64,000 bases of DNA. Origin: Taudactylus pleione (lineage: Eukaryota > Chordata > Amphibia > Anura > Myobatrachidae). The notes under the pieces are model-generated. The model saw only the letters and a program-made list of their open reading frames with translations. It did not search any database and was not told the origin of the DNA. Within the stretch, counting starts at the first letter, position 1. Each line of letters begins with the position of its first letter. Of this stretch, positions 10,150 to 25,100 are shown in pieces. Made by a program: the position numbers and the translations under genes. The stretch is from assembly GCA_031769625.1 (NCBI GenBank), contig JAUIMM010000637.1, positions 372,001 through 436,000 on the forward strand. Direction: 5' to 3'.

Positions 10150-13100
10150 CTGCAGAATGGCCAGAGAGTCATTAATGTCCTGTGTGTCAGACTCCAGGTC
10201 ACCGAATACTACTACACACTTACATAGCAGTGGCATCCCAATTTGTATTATTTACAACTTACCTTTCACCAATACGTTGATGCTCTTTAGTAATAAAATA
10301 TGCATGAAGAATGAATCAAAATAATTAGAAAGAACTTTAAGCCATTAAAATGTAAGTGTGTAATACATTCATTATATATTTATTAGCTTATTCAAAAGGA
10401 AAAACCAAAAAATAAAGCAGAACCCAAAGTTGGTTAAAAAGCAGTTAAACTTTCCAAAAAACAGAGCACAAAAATAAAAGATGTAGCTTGGAATTACTAT
10501 TTAAATATTAGAAAACGGTTAGGAAATTAAACAATTTGGTACACGAGGTTTGCTTTCAAATCAGTCTCCTCAATATTATACGTATTTTAAATATTTCTTT
10601 TTTCATCTAAGTGGAAACATATGGAAGCATTGCAGGTAATTCCCTAAGAGCCAGCTGCCAAATTCCAGTGGCCTGAGCTAATAGAAATATGTATGTATTT
10701 CTCACAGGACAGTGTGTACAGATGTGTCCTCATACGTCTAGCCTCCTTGCGCGTTAAACAGCAATTCTAGTAGCGCCGAGCGTCTTTTTACCTTCAAATG
10801 CGTCCTTTTCGCACAGCTATGTGAATATTTGCACAAGCAGCTTCTGATGATTAAATGATATGCGGCATGCCGATATTCTGAGAGCGACTGCGGGTGTATC
10901 TGCATGCAAAATGCCACGTTACAGTGTCAGCGACTGTAACCATGTAATGTAGCATTTCGTATGCAGATATGCCCGCAGTCGCACACAAAATATAGGCATG
11001 CCACATATTTTAATTAGCAGAAGCGGCTTGTGTGTCCTATTCACATCACTGTGCAGATCAAATGCATTTGAAGGTAAAAAGTCGCACAAAAAACACTCGG
11101 CGCTACAGAGTCACACGGAGCGCAGTCTAGTGCGACTTGTAGCGCACAGAGGATAGATTTCTATTACACACATTCATTAACGGCACAGCACTCACTAGTC
11201 TCCGTGGCCTCCACAGGGTGTTTATAATATAGTGTGTGTGTGTGTGTGTGTGTTGCTGCTCAGTGTGAACTGTCAGGAGCGGCAGCCAATCAGCAGCTAC
11301 TGATTGGCTCTGGCTCCTGACAGTTCCCACCTGGGCTGGTCAGTCAGTCATGAGCCGGAGCCCATTAGCGGCTCCTGACAGTTCACACTGAGCAGTCAGG
11401 AGCCGGTTAGCGGTGTATGTAGTCGCACACATACACCGCTAATGTAAGTGTCTGGTCCAGGTCACTCGGTTTGTTTTTTTGCCACGACCCGGGGATGCTG
11501 CGGAGACTGGCGCCAGGATATAGGAGAGTATGGGATCTTAATTCCAGATACTCCCATTGGATTCTACATGGAGAAGTGGACATGAACAGCTGGCAGCAGT
11601 ATGTGCGAGTGGGATAGGTGTACGTATTAAAGTTATACTATATACGGTGTGTACACTGAGTATTTAACTATTTATTTTACAGTGGGGGTATGGGTGCCAG
11701 CCGCCTGCTGGCACCTGTAGTTCCACTGTAAAATACAATAATTTTTAACTATTTCCCCCATTATTACCCACAGGTGCGGGGAAAAGCCCTTGGCTTCAGA
11801 CTAAGCCCGGGGTTTCGGGAGAGGGAACGGGGGAGAACTAGGCCTGACTGGCTTGGCGTGTGAACGCATTGGCTGGGGAGACCCGGTGACAGGGTCTCCT
11901 GGCTGTGGCATTACACCCCGGTCGGTTTGGGTCCGGTTTTAAATATAGGGGGACGCCTGCACATTTTCCCCCTCCCTAAATTTAGAACCAGGACTGGCCC
12001 TGCAGCCAGGTGATGGTTCCTAAATTAGAGGGGAACCCTACACATTTTTCTCCCCGTAATTTTAAGAACCAGGACTGGCTGAGCAGCCCAGGACTGGTTA
12101 TGCTTTCTGGTGGGGACCTTACGTCATTTAAAATAAAACACTTAGCTACAGCCAGAAAACTATTCCCAAAAATAAAGCTCAAGTCAATAACCACCTGTAA
12201 ACCTTTGAATAAATCCAGATTATACAGTTCTACATAAAACAGACACACTCCACCATTTATTCACAATACGGCCAAATCTATATATATATATATATCCGGA
12301 GCGCGTTTCCAGAATACAACAAAAAAAGTATCAGAGCCACAAGGAGAAAATGTGTTGCCCTCCGCTGCTCGTCTGTCTCAGCACAAGTTAGTGGCTGCTC
12401 CCAATATGAATATACTCACTAACTAGATGGGTGCCTTTAGGTCACCGTCCTAGGAACCCTGGGGCTTACTTGCAGGTCGTTAATAAAACATTAAATAACA
12501 AAGATGCGATAGAATGAAGCAGAGCACACAAGGATTTGGAGAAATAAAGCGGAAAGGAAGTAGAATTGAGAGAATGAGATGATACTTACTATGGTAACAG
12601 GTACTCTTTAGCATATCCATCTCCTGTTTGGCAGCCACAAGAAAAAAGCACAAGTAGAAAAAAAAAAAAAAGTCTAATGCATTCATCGAAGCGGTTTTTA
12701 AGTCAAATGAATAGCTGGCAACAGTCTAGAGATGATACAGGCGGTAGGTGCACTGGTGAATGGAGGGTCAGACATATGGTCTCAATATGGAGGAGGGGGG
12801 AACACATAACAGTGGTAGCTGCACAGGAGATGTGCTAGACACAAGGAGCTCTCAGCGATGCCATTTCATGTATTACTACTCACTAGCTGTCACCCCTGTC
12901 CATGGCTTTTTCCATACTTGCTTTTAGTGAAAGACAAGGTCTTTGGTGCTCTAAGCTTATAATCTGTATATCTAAAACCATTCCCATGTTATATGTAATG
13001 CAGTTGCATGCAGTCCCCAAGGTTAGGAAAGGTCAGTTTTGCACTGTGCATCTTATTAGAAATGACAGCATATTCTTTATGAACACCATGCATAAACCCA

Positions 13101-16100
13101 ACATGCAAGTTGCTTTACATGAGACCGTTCTAAATGATGCTCAGATGGAAAAGAGTAGGCTGTAATTGTACAAACAAGATTTTTTGGGTGGTCAGACATC
13201 ACCGTGACGTCCGGCTGTGCACATTACCGTACAAAATCTTCGCAAATCTTACCAAGCACCTCTGTGTGGTGGGAGAGAAACGTAGTGAAGGCAGTGATTC
13301 CCCCCACCTTAGGCTAGATGTCTATCGATCCTACTGATCATATTAGACATGGAGTAAACAACATTTAGAAACAATTAGGGAGCCGGGATAAAAGGACAGT
13401 TATGGTAAAACTTACCTTTGTTAACTCTCTTTTCTTCAAAGTCCACAGGCAGACAATGGGGTTGTAGGTGGTGGATAGGAAGCCCGGACACCAAATAGTT
13501 AAGCTTTTGCAATCCCAGAATGGTCTGTCCCCCCCTATATTCCTGGCTCAGGCCTGAGGCAATCAGTTTGTCAACAAGCCCAAGGCAGAAGCAGGGCAGG
13601 GGAGAAGGAAGACTGGTACACTGAAGAATCACACTCTCACACAGAGAAGGAAACAAGTGACGAAGAGGGGAAACCCATAGAAGCCAGGTGAGTCAGCGCG
13701 GGTGCCCTGTGGACCCTATGGACCACGAAGAAAGAAAGAGTTAAAGGTAAGTACTTACCATAACTCTCCTTTTCTTCTTCAGGGTACATAGGATTCCACA
13801 GGGAGACAGTGGGGATGTCCCAAAGCAGTTGTTCAAGGGCGGGAACGCTCCTGAGCCGAGCCATTTGACATCTACTTAATCCAAGGGTTCGAATGGAGAT
13901 TCCTGAAGTGCGTGGAGAACCACTGACAAATCCCCACGGAGTCACAGGAGGGACAAAGGGAGGTTGTATACGTATAACACCTTGCAGGAAGGTGTGAACA
14001 TCCGGTATAGGAGCAATAATGCGCTGGAACCAGATGGACAGAGCAGAGATGGGCACTTTGAGAGAGGCTAGGTGGAGTTAGAGATCCAATCCAGCCTACA
14101 GAAAGGCAAGGATTCTAGAAACCCCAAAAACCCGAGGGTCAGTTTATAGTAGCACACCACTGGAAATATGTATGCCATACTTAATGACAGATCTGGACAG
14201 AGGCCGGCTTACGCGCTCTGAGCATGGATGGACCACAAAGTGAGAAAACCCCTTGGACCTTAGGAGGGATGTCGCAAGAGCCACGCCGTCAAATACAGAC
14301 AGGCCAGGTCCGTATGTAGACCTGGACCCTGAGACAACAGGTCCGGACATTGAGGAAGTGGGAAAGGAGCGCCTATGGAGAGGCTCTGAAGATCAGAGTA
14401 CCAATGTCGTCTGGGCCAAGTCAGCTACCAACAGGACAATGCCTCAGCCTTACTTCAACTTTTGAAGAACTCGAGGAAGAAGGGAGACTGGAGGAAATAG
14501 GTACGCCAAATGGAAGGTCCATTTCACTGATAAGCCTTGTCCTTGATCCATACCTCAGAAGCTTGCGATTGTGTCGAGAGGCCATGGGATCCACGTTTGG
14601 GAAGTCCCACTTGTCCACAAGGAGTTGAAAGACCTCTGGGTGTAGAGACCACTCCCTGTCATGTACGTCGTGACGGCTAAGGAAATCAGCTTCCCATTTG
14701 GAGGACCCCAGGGATGAACAAAGCAGAGATGGCATTCTGCCCATGTGAGAATGCGTGACACCTCTGCCATTGCTGACAGGCTTCGAGTACCTCCCTGGTG
14801 ATTGATGTAGGCCACCGCCGTGGCAATGTCGAAATGTACTTGTACTGGTCTGCCCTGAAGAAGGTCCTGAGCCAGAGCTCTGTAGATGGCTAGGAGTTCT
14901 AGATCGTTGATTGGTTAGGTCGTCTTGGCCGGAATCCAGCGACCGTGGAAGGAGTGCTGGCCAGTCACTGCGCCCCACCCGCGGAGGCTGGCATCCGTGG
15001 TGAGGAGTACCCATTCCGGGATCCAAAAGGGGTGACCCTTTTTCAAGTGGAACCTCTGTAACCACCAGGAGAGGGACAGGCGAACTTTTAGAGATAGGTC
15101 CATCATCTGAGACCTGATCAGATGAGGCAGCCCCTTCCACCTGAATAGGATTAGGTATTGTAGGGGCCTGTAGGGGAACTCCACCATGTCGAAGGTGGAT
15201 ACCATGGACCCTAAGGTCTGCATTGCTGAGTGAATAGACACTCGGCGACCCTGGAGTAACCTGCGCGCCTGTTCCTGCAGTACTGAGATCTTGTCTGCTG
15301 TCAGGAAGATTCTGAGAGTCCAGAAGAGCTCCCAAATGGACCATCCTTTGTGAGGGTGTCAGGGAGGACTTTTTTCAGTTGATAAACCATCTCTGACTCT
15401 GTAGAAAGGCAATGTTTACTTAAAGATGGTGGTTTAGAACCTCGAGTGCTAAGAGGAAGAGGTCGTCCAAATACGGGAGCAGCCTGATTTCCTGACAATG
15501 CAGGTGGGCTGCCATAAAGGTCATGAGTTTGGTTAAGACCTGCAGAAAGCCCAAAGGGCAGTACCTGAAATTGGAAATGTTGCTGCAGGACAGCAATCCG
15601 AAGAAATTGCTGATTAGAGGGCGCTATAGGTACATGTAGGTAAGCATCCTGAATGTCCAGAGACAAAATAAAGTCCCCAGGCTCCATAGCTAGGACAATA
15701 GAGTGGCGAGTTTCCATACAAAACTTGGGCACCCTTATAAACGTTTTCAGAGATTAGAGGATAGGCCGATGAGACCCATTGGGCTTCTGACAGCCCAATG
15801 GGAAAAGGGTGGAATAATAACAGTTTCCTTACTGTGACGACGGGACTGGATTTATTATCCCCGTGCAGCAAGGACTGAATGTGGAATGAAAGAGCTAATC
15901 CATGAGACCACTTCTTGTACCCAAGCATCTGTGATGACTTGACGCCAGCACTGGGCGAATTGAAGAGGTCAGCCTCCTAACCCTGGGATCCCCTAGGGAG
16001 AGGCCTACCCCGTTATGCTGAAGGTTTGACCTCGGATTTAGTAGCAGGACATCTGGAGGCCCAGGCCTGCTTTGTCCTGGGCTTGGAGGCCCTTGTAGAA

Positions 16101-19100
16101 GCAGACTGCCGAGGAAAGGACTGGCCTTTAGCTTTTCCCTGGGGATGAAAGGACCTAAAAGGATGACATCCGTGGCCTCGGTGTAGATGCTGATGGCAGA
16201 AAGGCCAGAAAGGCCGACTTAGATGCCTTCCATGAATGAAGCCAAAGGATACAGCAAGCTATTAGCGAAGTAGCAGACGCTTTGGAAGCCAAGAAACCAT
16301 TAACTAAGGCCACTTCTTCTAAATAGGAGGCTGCATCCCTGATGTGGGAGATATAGGACAGCTGTTCCCAGGAAGCTTTAGAGGGAAATTATTCCTCCAG
16401 AGCATCAGCCCAGCTTTCAATGGCTTTCGTCACCCAGGCAGTGGCCATTCCTGGACGAGTAATAGCTCCTGTAAGAGAGTACACAGAATTGAGACAAGCT
16501 TCAATCTTCCTATCCGTCGTGTCCTTTAAGGAGGAAGCCATAGGGATAGGTAAAGTAGAGCTTTTAATCAGACGTGTGACATGGGATTCAACAGCTGGGG
16601 AGCTTCCCATTTAGCGCCATCAGCTGCTGGAAAAGGGTAGAAAGAAATCAGACGTTTTGGAGGCTGAAACTTTTTACTGGGGCTATTCCAAGCTTTGCTC
16701 ATGAGTTCAGAAAGCTGAGTGAGGAAACTCCACTAAAACCACTGTCTTTTAAACAGTGGTTTTGTTTAGAGAACAGGCTCAGCATCTTCTAACTGAAGAA
16801 TTGATTTGACAGCCCGCACTAAACCAGGTAATTTTAGACTGAGGCTCTTCCTCCCCTGAGGGAGACTCAGATCTGCGTCGTCTGCCTCCTCAGATGACGC
16901 CTCAGCATCTGGGAGTTGTGTAGATTGTCATTTGAAAGGCCGTGGAGGTAGCCGCTAGACTCTATACTGAGAGTGTATGTCTACCCATGGAGGAGGCTTA
17001 GGAGGTACTTGTATTGCCTGTACCCGTTGTGGCAACCCCCTTGGGGGGGAATTACTGCCGGGACTGCTAGGCGGTGCACACTTGTGAAAAGGAAGCCCAG
17101 GGTGGGTTCCTGAGCAGGGGCTGATTGGCCTGGTGTATTATAACAAGCTGCACATAGCCCATCCTGAAATAAATCCTCCTGATTTAAGCCTTCTGCACAG
17201 GATCTGCAAGTGAGCAGTATAGATGCAGCAGCTTGCTTGCTACCCTTGCCTTGCTAGACCAAGCTGCAGGATAGTCTAGCACACAATATGGCATTGAGCA
17301 GTGTGCAGCCACCAAGTATGTGACAGTTTTCAGAAATACCAGTGGATATGCAGTACAGTGACCATGCCTTTGCTTAGATACAGCTGCAGGAGAACACAGG
17401 ACAGGGTATGGCACTGAGCAGAGTGAAACCACACAGTATGTGACAGCCTTCACAAATACAAGCAGATGTGAAGTATAGTGGACCCCTCTATACACCAGTA
17501 TATTAGGATTATAGTGAGAAAAAAGGGAAGGCATAAGCTGACAGTATAGTGAAAACACACACAGACAGAGCTAGCATAAGTCACATACAATGCAGAAATC
17601 AATATGACTGCAAAGGGCACTACAATCAACTACTCAGACCACAGTGGCTGGTAGGCTATAGCGTTGCATAACCTGGCTCCTAGGAGAGGTATACAAGAGG
17701 ACAGGACCCAGCATCCCCAGAGAGCTGTGGCTGCTGCAGAGCTAAAATGGCCGCCGGAGATCTGAGGGGGTGGGTGAGGAGAAGGATCAGCTCAGGACGA
17801 CATGACCTCGGTGGAATGGCGCTCTGAGCTGGGGCTGCATTAACAGAGAGCTGACCTCCCCTGGGTGACTTTAACCACCGATTCCCTGGTCTCTAGCACC
17901 AGTATATATGCTCTGGTGGCCTAGAGGAGTCCCGGATGGACCGGTGACCACGTCAGCACCTCCCGGTCTATCTCCTGGGACCGGAGGTAAGAATGCCAAA
18001 ACGCAGGTTGCCACAAGCGGTAACCTGCCTTAAGTCCCGGCTGCAGTCTGGGGTCAAGCCATGGGGCCCGCTAGCAAGGTCCCTGGGAGACCTGCCGAGA
18101 GTACCAAGCAGAGGGCTGGAGTCACGGCGCTGTGGAAGGGTGATGGAGCAGCAGGACAGATGTCCGGAGGACAGTCTAGTGCTGCTCGCCCATCAGTAGT
18201 AAAAATAAAATAAATCAGAAAAGTAAAAGCTTGGGCTACTTAATGCAGCCCCCCTTTCTAATAGTGATCCGGCTCCTGCCGACACGAAGCAGACTTATTG
18301 CTTAAAGCTCATGGGCAGGGTATTGGAGGGGGGGGAGCCAGAGCATTCTGGGATTGCAAAAGCTTAACTGTTTGGTGTCTTGTCTTCCTATCCACAACCT
18401 ACACCCCATTGTCTCCCTGTGGAGCCCTATGGACCCTGAAGAGAAGGTCTCAGCTGGTGTTGCAGATGTGTTCTCAGATTATTGCCACAGTCGTGCCAAA
18501 CAGTGTCGCAGCGCGCCAGGTTATGAGAATCTGCTTGCGACGAGCGTCTTCTCTTGGTTGAACGTGAATCTTTGTCGCAAAGTGATGCAACAAAACCACT
18601 TCACAAGACTGCATGGATTCATTCCATATGCTACACTTGCATATCTGTTGTTTGCGACCCAGTTCTGTTGTACAGATAGAATCAGTCGCACGCAGATATG
18701 ATTACAAGTGTCACATAGCAAATGAATCAGTGCAGTCTCGTGAAGCGGTATTGTTACATCGTGTTGCGACTAAGGTGCACATTCTAGCGAAAAAGATGTG
18801 AAAGGACACATCTGTATATAGTGTTTCTGAGTGTCATATGACAAACTACTTTTTCCGCCGCTACTATGAAGTAGTCTGCCGACAGTTTATAATGGGAACC
18901 ACCGTTTCCGTGGTACACAAGCAATTCTGTAGTGTCTCAGCTGTGAGGACACATTGGGTGGCAGGAAAACCACATTTCCCATTACAAGGCTAGTGTGCCA
19001 CTAGGGGCTTAGACACACAACCACCACTCCACACCAATATCACAAAGGCTGGATGGTTCCTGGGCACAAGAAGTTGTGTCCATTATTCATCCAGCATTTT

Positions 19101-22100
19101 TATTTATAAAGCTGTTGAGAGTATACTCACTAGCACTACTCATAGTAATCAATGTATAGCTGTGACCACAGCACAGTAACGTGCCAATGGTGGATGTTAC
19201 ACAGCTCATAGTATGTACCCTAACCCATGGGTGATCTAGGAAGAGCTATATAACGGGCATCTAACGCCACGTCATGATTTTAACAAACACTTCTGTCGAG
19301 ACTTTCAAATTTTAGGGCTGTGTGAGCATTATAGAATTATTTAACAGAAAGACAAAAACCCATCTAAAATCTGAACAAAAAATATTATGGAGAAAAATAT
19401 ACCAGATTATAAACTATGGATAGTTTTAAGGACTATAAATCTAACAAAAAAATTGTTCCCCTCTAATTGTTTTTAGAATCCTTTAATCCTTCTAGAACTC
19501 TTATGAACTAGTCTGGGAGGAATCAGCATGATTTACCACCGGACCCCTGGCCGGCGGTTCAAATCCCGACAGCGGCTGCCCGAACAGGATGAAAATCCCG
19601 ATCGTCCCCAGGTAAGTAATTACTAACCTTTTCCCCCACCCTAACCCTCCCTTAGGGGTGCCTAAAACCCTAACCTCCACCCCCAGTGCCTAACCCTAAA
19701 CCCCCTTCCCCGCCGCCTAAACCCAAGTCCCCCGGGGGGTGCCTAAAACCCCCGCGCGGCTGTCCGCAGCGGCGCCAGGCATCACTTCAATCGGGATGCC
19801 AGGCACCGGTCTCCCGGCGTCTGTAACATGACAGACTTCTTTAAACCCTCGTTGGGATGAAGCAGTCGGGAAGCCGGCTGTCGTGATTAGGTCTGCCGGC
19901 TTCCCGACTGCATACCGTCTGGGATAACTACTTTCACAGACTGAACACAACGATTGTCGATACAGAATACCACCCTCTATAACTGGTCAAAAGATTCATC
20001 TCACTGTACGAGACCCAGACATACCTTCCTGTTTGATGGGCGTGCTGGGAGGTGTGTGGGTTAAGGAGTGGTCCGGAGGGGAGTCCTTCTGTTCTGCGGA
20101 CTCTTCTGGGTGGTCTGAAGGGGTAAGAGAAGTGATCGCATCACAAATAGTAAAAACACATTGTGTCTGTGATTAGTGCAGGGTACTTGCCCAACTACTG
20201 ATTTGTTGTTACAATAAAGAAATAGGCACATTAAATCTCAAAGATGCTCAACAGTAGCCACTCTCCAAGCTCAAAAATCTCCAAAATAATAATGTTGTAT
20301 AATACATATACCAACAACAGATCAAGATCTATTGTGCATGAAATTAAGACTCAAGTGATTCAAATAAATAAAGTAATAAAGTTTAGGAATGGCATTTTTG
20401 ATGCAAAACAAGTTTAAGCAGGACAAATTTGTATCTTGGAAAGCAGAAAACCCCCAAAATAAAACAGTTACTTATAATAATTAACCATCACCTTGATTTA
20501 AAGGCTTATTGATACGTGCAACACAAACACATTTAATTTGCAGCTTGTGATAGCAATTCATCTGTTGGACGCAGAGTATCACAGAGAAGGGTATTAATTG
20601 GACTGTTCTTACATAGCTTAGATCAGAACGTGAAAATCAGCTTGATCTTTATTAGTGTCTGAATAACGTTACGTTAGTGTGGGACACATTCAGTGCAGAA
20701 ACCTTTGAGATTCTCATCCACGCCACCACCGGATTTCCCACACCAGATTGATCAACAAGAAAGATGGGACCACTGGCCACTCGGGAGATACCTGAATTAC
20801 TAGGCAAGAGATCTGAGTTGGTATTAGACTCCGGTTTATATGGCTTTTCCACAGACTCATCCGCTCTTTCCACCTCCAACGCTGGAGAAGACACCGCTAT
20901 CGCCGGTAACTTGTCTATCAACATATCACGTTCTTGGCAGACCATGGTGTTTTCGTCCAAAACCTCTGCAGGGAGAGCCTGAACACGACCGGCTGGATTT
21001 TGCTCTCCGGCTGAGGTTAGTGGAATATCCATAGAAGAAATCTGACCCTCTAAAAGTGGGGAGCTTTATTAGTTTACATTCATGGTCTAGACCACCACAT
21101 CAAGATCTCCACTTGGTAACAACTCATCTTGGTTAGAGGATGTCGCTACGTTATGATGGTCTTGCTAATAGGTTATACAGAAAATCAGGTAGTTGCAATT
21201 TCCCGCTACTTTACACGAATCAATAGTATAGACCACCCATGTGATTGCTGAAAACATTAGGACATATTAGTCAGGTCCAAAACAGCAAAATACTACATAT
21301 CTCACAAATCCCATGTTTAGGTCTATGCACAGCACTGAACCATGCTGGAAAATGGTCTCATGTGCCCAACTTTATCTTAAAGTTGATGGCAAATTCTAAA
21401 ATCTCTATTCGATCATCTATTGTAGTCAGCAGATCACACAATGACCAGAGACCAGATTATGATGAGACATTTTCTGTGTGTTGGCCAAATCCCAGTGCAG
21501 ACTTCTACCTGAGGAAAGCAGAGTCAGCCCAATAATATAGCCAAATGAGAAACGGTTTGGCTAAGAGAATGTTTGTCACACGCACTGAGTGATGTCAGGC
21601 CAAGCTGACTGAAGAAATCACCTTCAGAAATCACCTTCAGAACAACAGCTGGTGTCCCATGAGAAAAGTCATTATACCTATCAAAGTTCACTAAAATGCT
21701 TTTTTTTTTTTTTTTTTTTTTACATTGAGCGACTACTGTAGAGGAAAGATGTGAGTGAACCCAGAGATAGGTATAATTGCAGCTCACGCGGGACATCAGC
21801 TAATTGTCACTCTGAAGGTCATTTTACCAAATGGAATACAACACGTAAAGCAAAGCTTAGAGAGTAATGCCACAAGGTGACATTAACTTATATTGAAGTA
21901 TGGGTATAAAAGAGCTGAATAATATACAAGTATACTTAATAGGACCACCATGCTCTGATGGTGCCTACACATATAGCGATGTGCTCACGTTCCCACGATG
22001 TGTACGATTTCCCCCTAAACTCTCCCCGGCAGTCGTGGGCACGATTTGGTCTGAAAAGCTGCCAATTTTGCACACAATCTATCGTGCCTCCTAAACTATC

Positions 22101-25100
22101 CAGTGCATCGTGACTTGAGATTGTCAGATCTGCCCTATACCACGGCAGATCTGAAGATACAATGTGTGACCTGCAGGGACGCGCATCGTGATCGTGAGTG
22201 TGGACTCAAGATTTAGGCATATTTTACATGATCTGTCGTTCCGATACGCCGGAATCAGCCAGATCGTATAAAACATTGCTGTGTGTAGGCACCTTCAGTT
22301 ACTGCTACGCATCAGGTTGCCATGTAGGAGGGAGGGGCTTCTAGGACTTAAAACGGTAAAGAGTGATTGACAGGTGGGCAAACTTTTGCTCTCACAATGC
22401 AGTGTGGATTGGTGGCTTTACACCCTGGGGCATGCTGCCCAGCTGTCAGTCACGCTCTGCCATGTTTAGTCATAGAAGTGATGCTACTGCAATCAGATTC
22501 ACTGTCTGGAGGAATTACAGCTGCTGTGTAATGGAGTGCGACAGTGAGACACTTATAACAGTGGCATGGGAACGCCAGGGTGATGCAAACACTATTTCAT
22601 CACTACTCATAGCAGAAATTGTCAATGTTTGGGGCTTAATGGTCTTTTAAAAAAAGAAAAAAAAGCAGCTGCTATTTTATGTGCACTGACATATGGATGC
22701 ACAAGGAGAAAGAACATGCTGTGGACTAAAGTGCACACTAGCCACAGCTTTTAAGCTCTCCCCTTCGATTTAACCAACCGAGATAGTTATACAAAACATT
22801 TTACATAAAGGTTTAATCTCACAGTGGGGGTGATTTATTAAAGCGTGGAGAGAGATAAAACCAATCAGCTCCTGTCATTTTTCAATCACAGACTGTAAAG
22901 TGACAGAAGCTGATTGGTTGGTACTTCATCTCCCTCCAAGCTTTGATAAATCTCCCCCAATGCCCAAGACAATCAGCTGGTGAGTGAACAATGGCAGCAT
23001 CATCGTGATTTTGTGGTCTTCCATGTAAGATGTTCTCCAATAGGCCTGCTCTAAGTCCCCCCTCCCATCTCCCAAGTGTAGGAAGAGACATGCAGGAAAA
23101 CAAACCTCCGGCATCCCGCTGCTTGCGCTCCACTTCCTTGCGGTACTCTTCCATGTCTCTGTCCGTCAGTTTGTTGAAGGGGTTGGGGCCCGCAGTGCTC
23201 ACTATGACCCGTGGCTGGTACTCTTTCTCAATTATGGCTTTTGAAGCTGTAATCAGCTCTCCCTGTGCAAAGCATGGGGAGGAAAACAGAAGGAGAGCTT
23301 TTGAGCAGTGTCACAGTCACCTAAAGCCTGCACTCATTTCCAATCCGTAATAAGAAAAATAAAAACAAACAAAAACACCCTCCCAGGTAATAGATCTCCC
23401 ATTGATGCTTTTATTATGTAGCAGATGAAATGTTTCACACTTTAAATGCTCTCAATTTTATTTCAGGATGATTAGAGTTAAAAAATCTGGCAGTACAAAT
23501 TCATTTAGGGTTAAAAGTCTATAGGTGGAGGTTTTTTTTCCCTCCAAATCCAAAATATGATGGCAAAGTGTTAACTTTCTGCTGCATTCGGAATGATCAC
23601 CCTATAGTGAGGACCCATTTCCTGTCATCAGCTTCAGAAAGTAACCAGATCTCTCAAATCCTTCGCCTACCTATTACAACAGCCAGGGCTGGTTTATTTT
23701 GCATTGTCCCATAGCTGCAGTAATCTGTAATCCATGTCGTTGTACCAAGTGCAGCAGAGAAGTGGATGGAAGTATTTCCCAGCATCAGAAAGAAAGTGCA
23801 GAGGTTGCTACATTATTTGCAGACATTACTACCAACCACACAGTGAAGCAGAATATATAGGGCCCAGATCAGGGAGCTTGCTGTAAGGAGAATGTCAGCA
23901 TTTGCAATTCTGCCTTGTCTGTCTTCTGGCTGCTTTATCATCTATTATCCTGGACTACAATGGCAACCAGCCACATTAGGTAATGAGCAGAGATGCTTTG
24001 GAAATGCTCCTCCGAGCTTTTCATTGCAACATGACAGCCTTCTTCTCCGACAGCTACCACATGATATGCTGAGATTCTGCACAGACTCAGTCATTTTAGT
24101 CTGTTCTCCAGAGTTTTGAATAGGAGATAATGATTTTGGGGAGGTTAGCAAAGATGCAAAGCTTAATTAAGGGCTTGTCATTTTAAGGAAAACAAAAATA
24201 TTCGACATGGAATTGCTGCTATAATAATAAAACTCTGGGAGACCAAAAATAAAAAGCAGATGGGCATGTAGGAACAAATTTTTGCACAACTGCCTGTTAC
24301 TTCAATGTGATAATGCTCTGTGCAGTGTGACACTGTGAAATAGGGATTTATAACACTCTGCTAGTGGAGAAAAACATTATTATAAAGTGTATATATTAAC
24401 CTAGGCACGGTGGAGAAAATATATTGTGCAAAAAAGTAAAGTATACAGATAAATACCAGAATAAAGTGGTGTGCACATTATATAAATTCCATAGACAGAC
24501 AGGAACAGTACTTTCCATGGCTTCACATAAATTACATTTGGTAACTTTATTATTATCCCATAGAACTCTACAGCTTTAAAGAAGTAGGCACTGCTGAAGC
24601 AGCGGCATGTCTCCTGGCACTGACAATCTGACAGAAGAGAAATATATACAACGCAGCGTCCTTCCAATAGCGGTTACTCTGCCCACTCAGAATCAGTGTT
24701 AGAAAGTAACCCAGCACTCTTTGTGCTACCAGTTGTCAGCAGATAATAAGCATGCATTGGAAAACTGGCTAGCAGTATACCCCAAAAGGCAGCCCTCACT
24801 AATAGATTAATCCCCCACTACCAAGAAACAAATGTAAGGCCGCGCGGAAGGCATAGCTAAGGACTCCTACTGAACTTCCATGTCCTTTTTTCAGTCTAGT
24901 CCGTAGATAGTCAGGAAACCAACACACTATCACCAGTGAGTATGCCAACTTCAAAATGCTGGCACCAGGATACCACCACGGGCATAACTACTTATGGCAG
25001 CATTTTGATGGCGACATACTCACTGGTGACACAGTAAGTACCGACTTACTGTACCAAACCAGTAAGCGAAATTTTGATTTACCAAAAGGGGTAACAATTA

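Larger units (their letters stand above)
13392..18447 (-). mobile_element. DIRS-type retrotransposon relic (copy B) in ADD1 intron 15
   Basis: The two ends are inverted copies of each other: AAAGTCCACAGGCAGACAATG and CAATCCCAGAATG at the left match the complementary sequences at 18345-18440. An internal complementary region at 13730-13800 joins both end sequences, as in intact DIRS elements. In between lie, in minus-strand order, relics of Gag, RT/RNase H and tyrosine recombinase, all broken by stops and frameshifts. Length is about 5.1 kb against 6.2 kb for copy A. Much of the catalytic half of the recombinase is missing. Confidence 0.85.

Noticed and set aside
10263..10284. 22-nt exon candidate just upstream of ADD1 exon 16 (acceptor ATTACTAAAG, donor AAAG/GTAAGTTG)
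   Set aside because: It would shift frame and truncate the protein, but the true conserved truncating exon was found at 12590-12623, so this is probably a decoy.
20652..20791. Continuation of the open frame beyond the 86-codon candidate exon
   Set aside because: The frame stays open by 46 codons, but no donor in phase 1 as good as CAG/GTATCT was seen further on.
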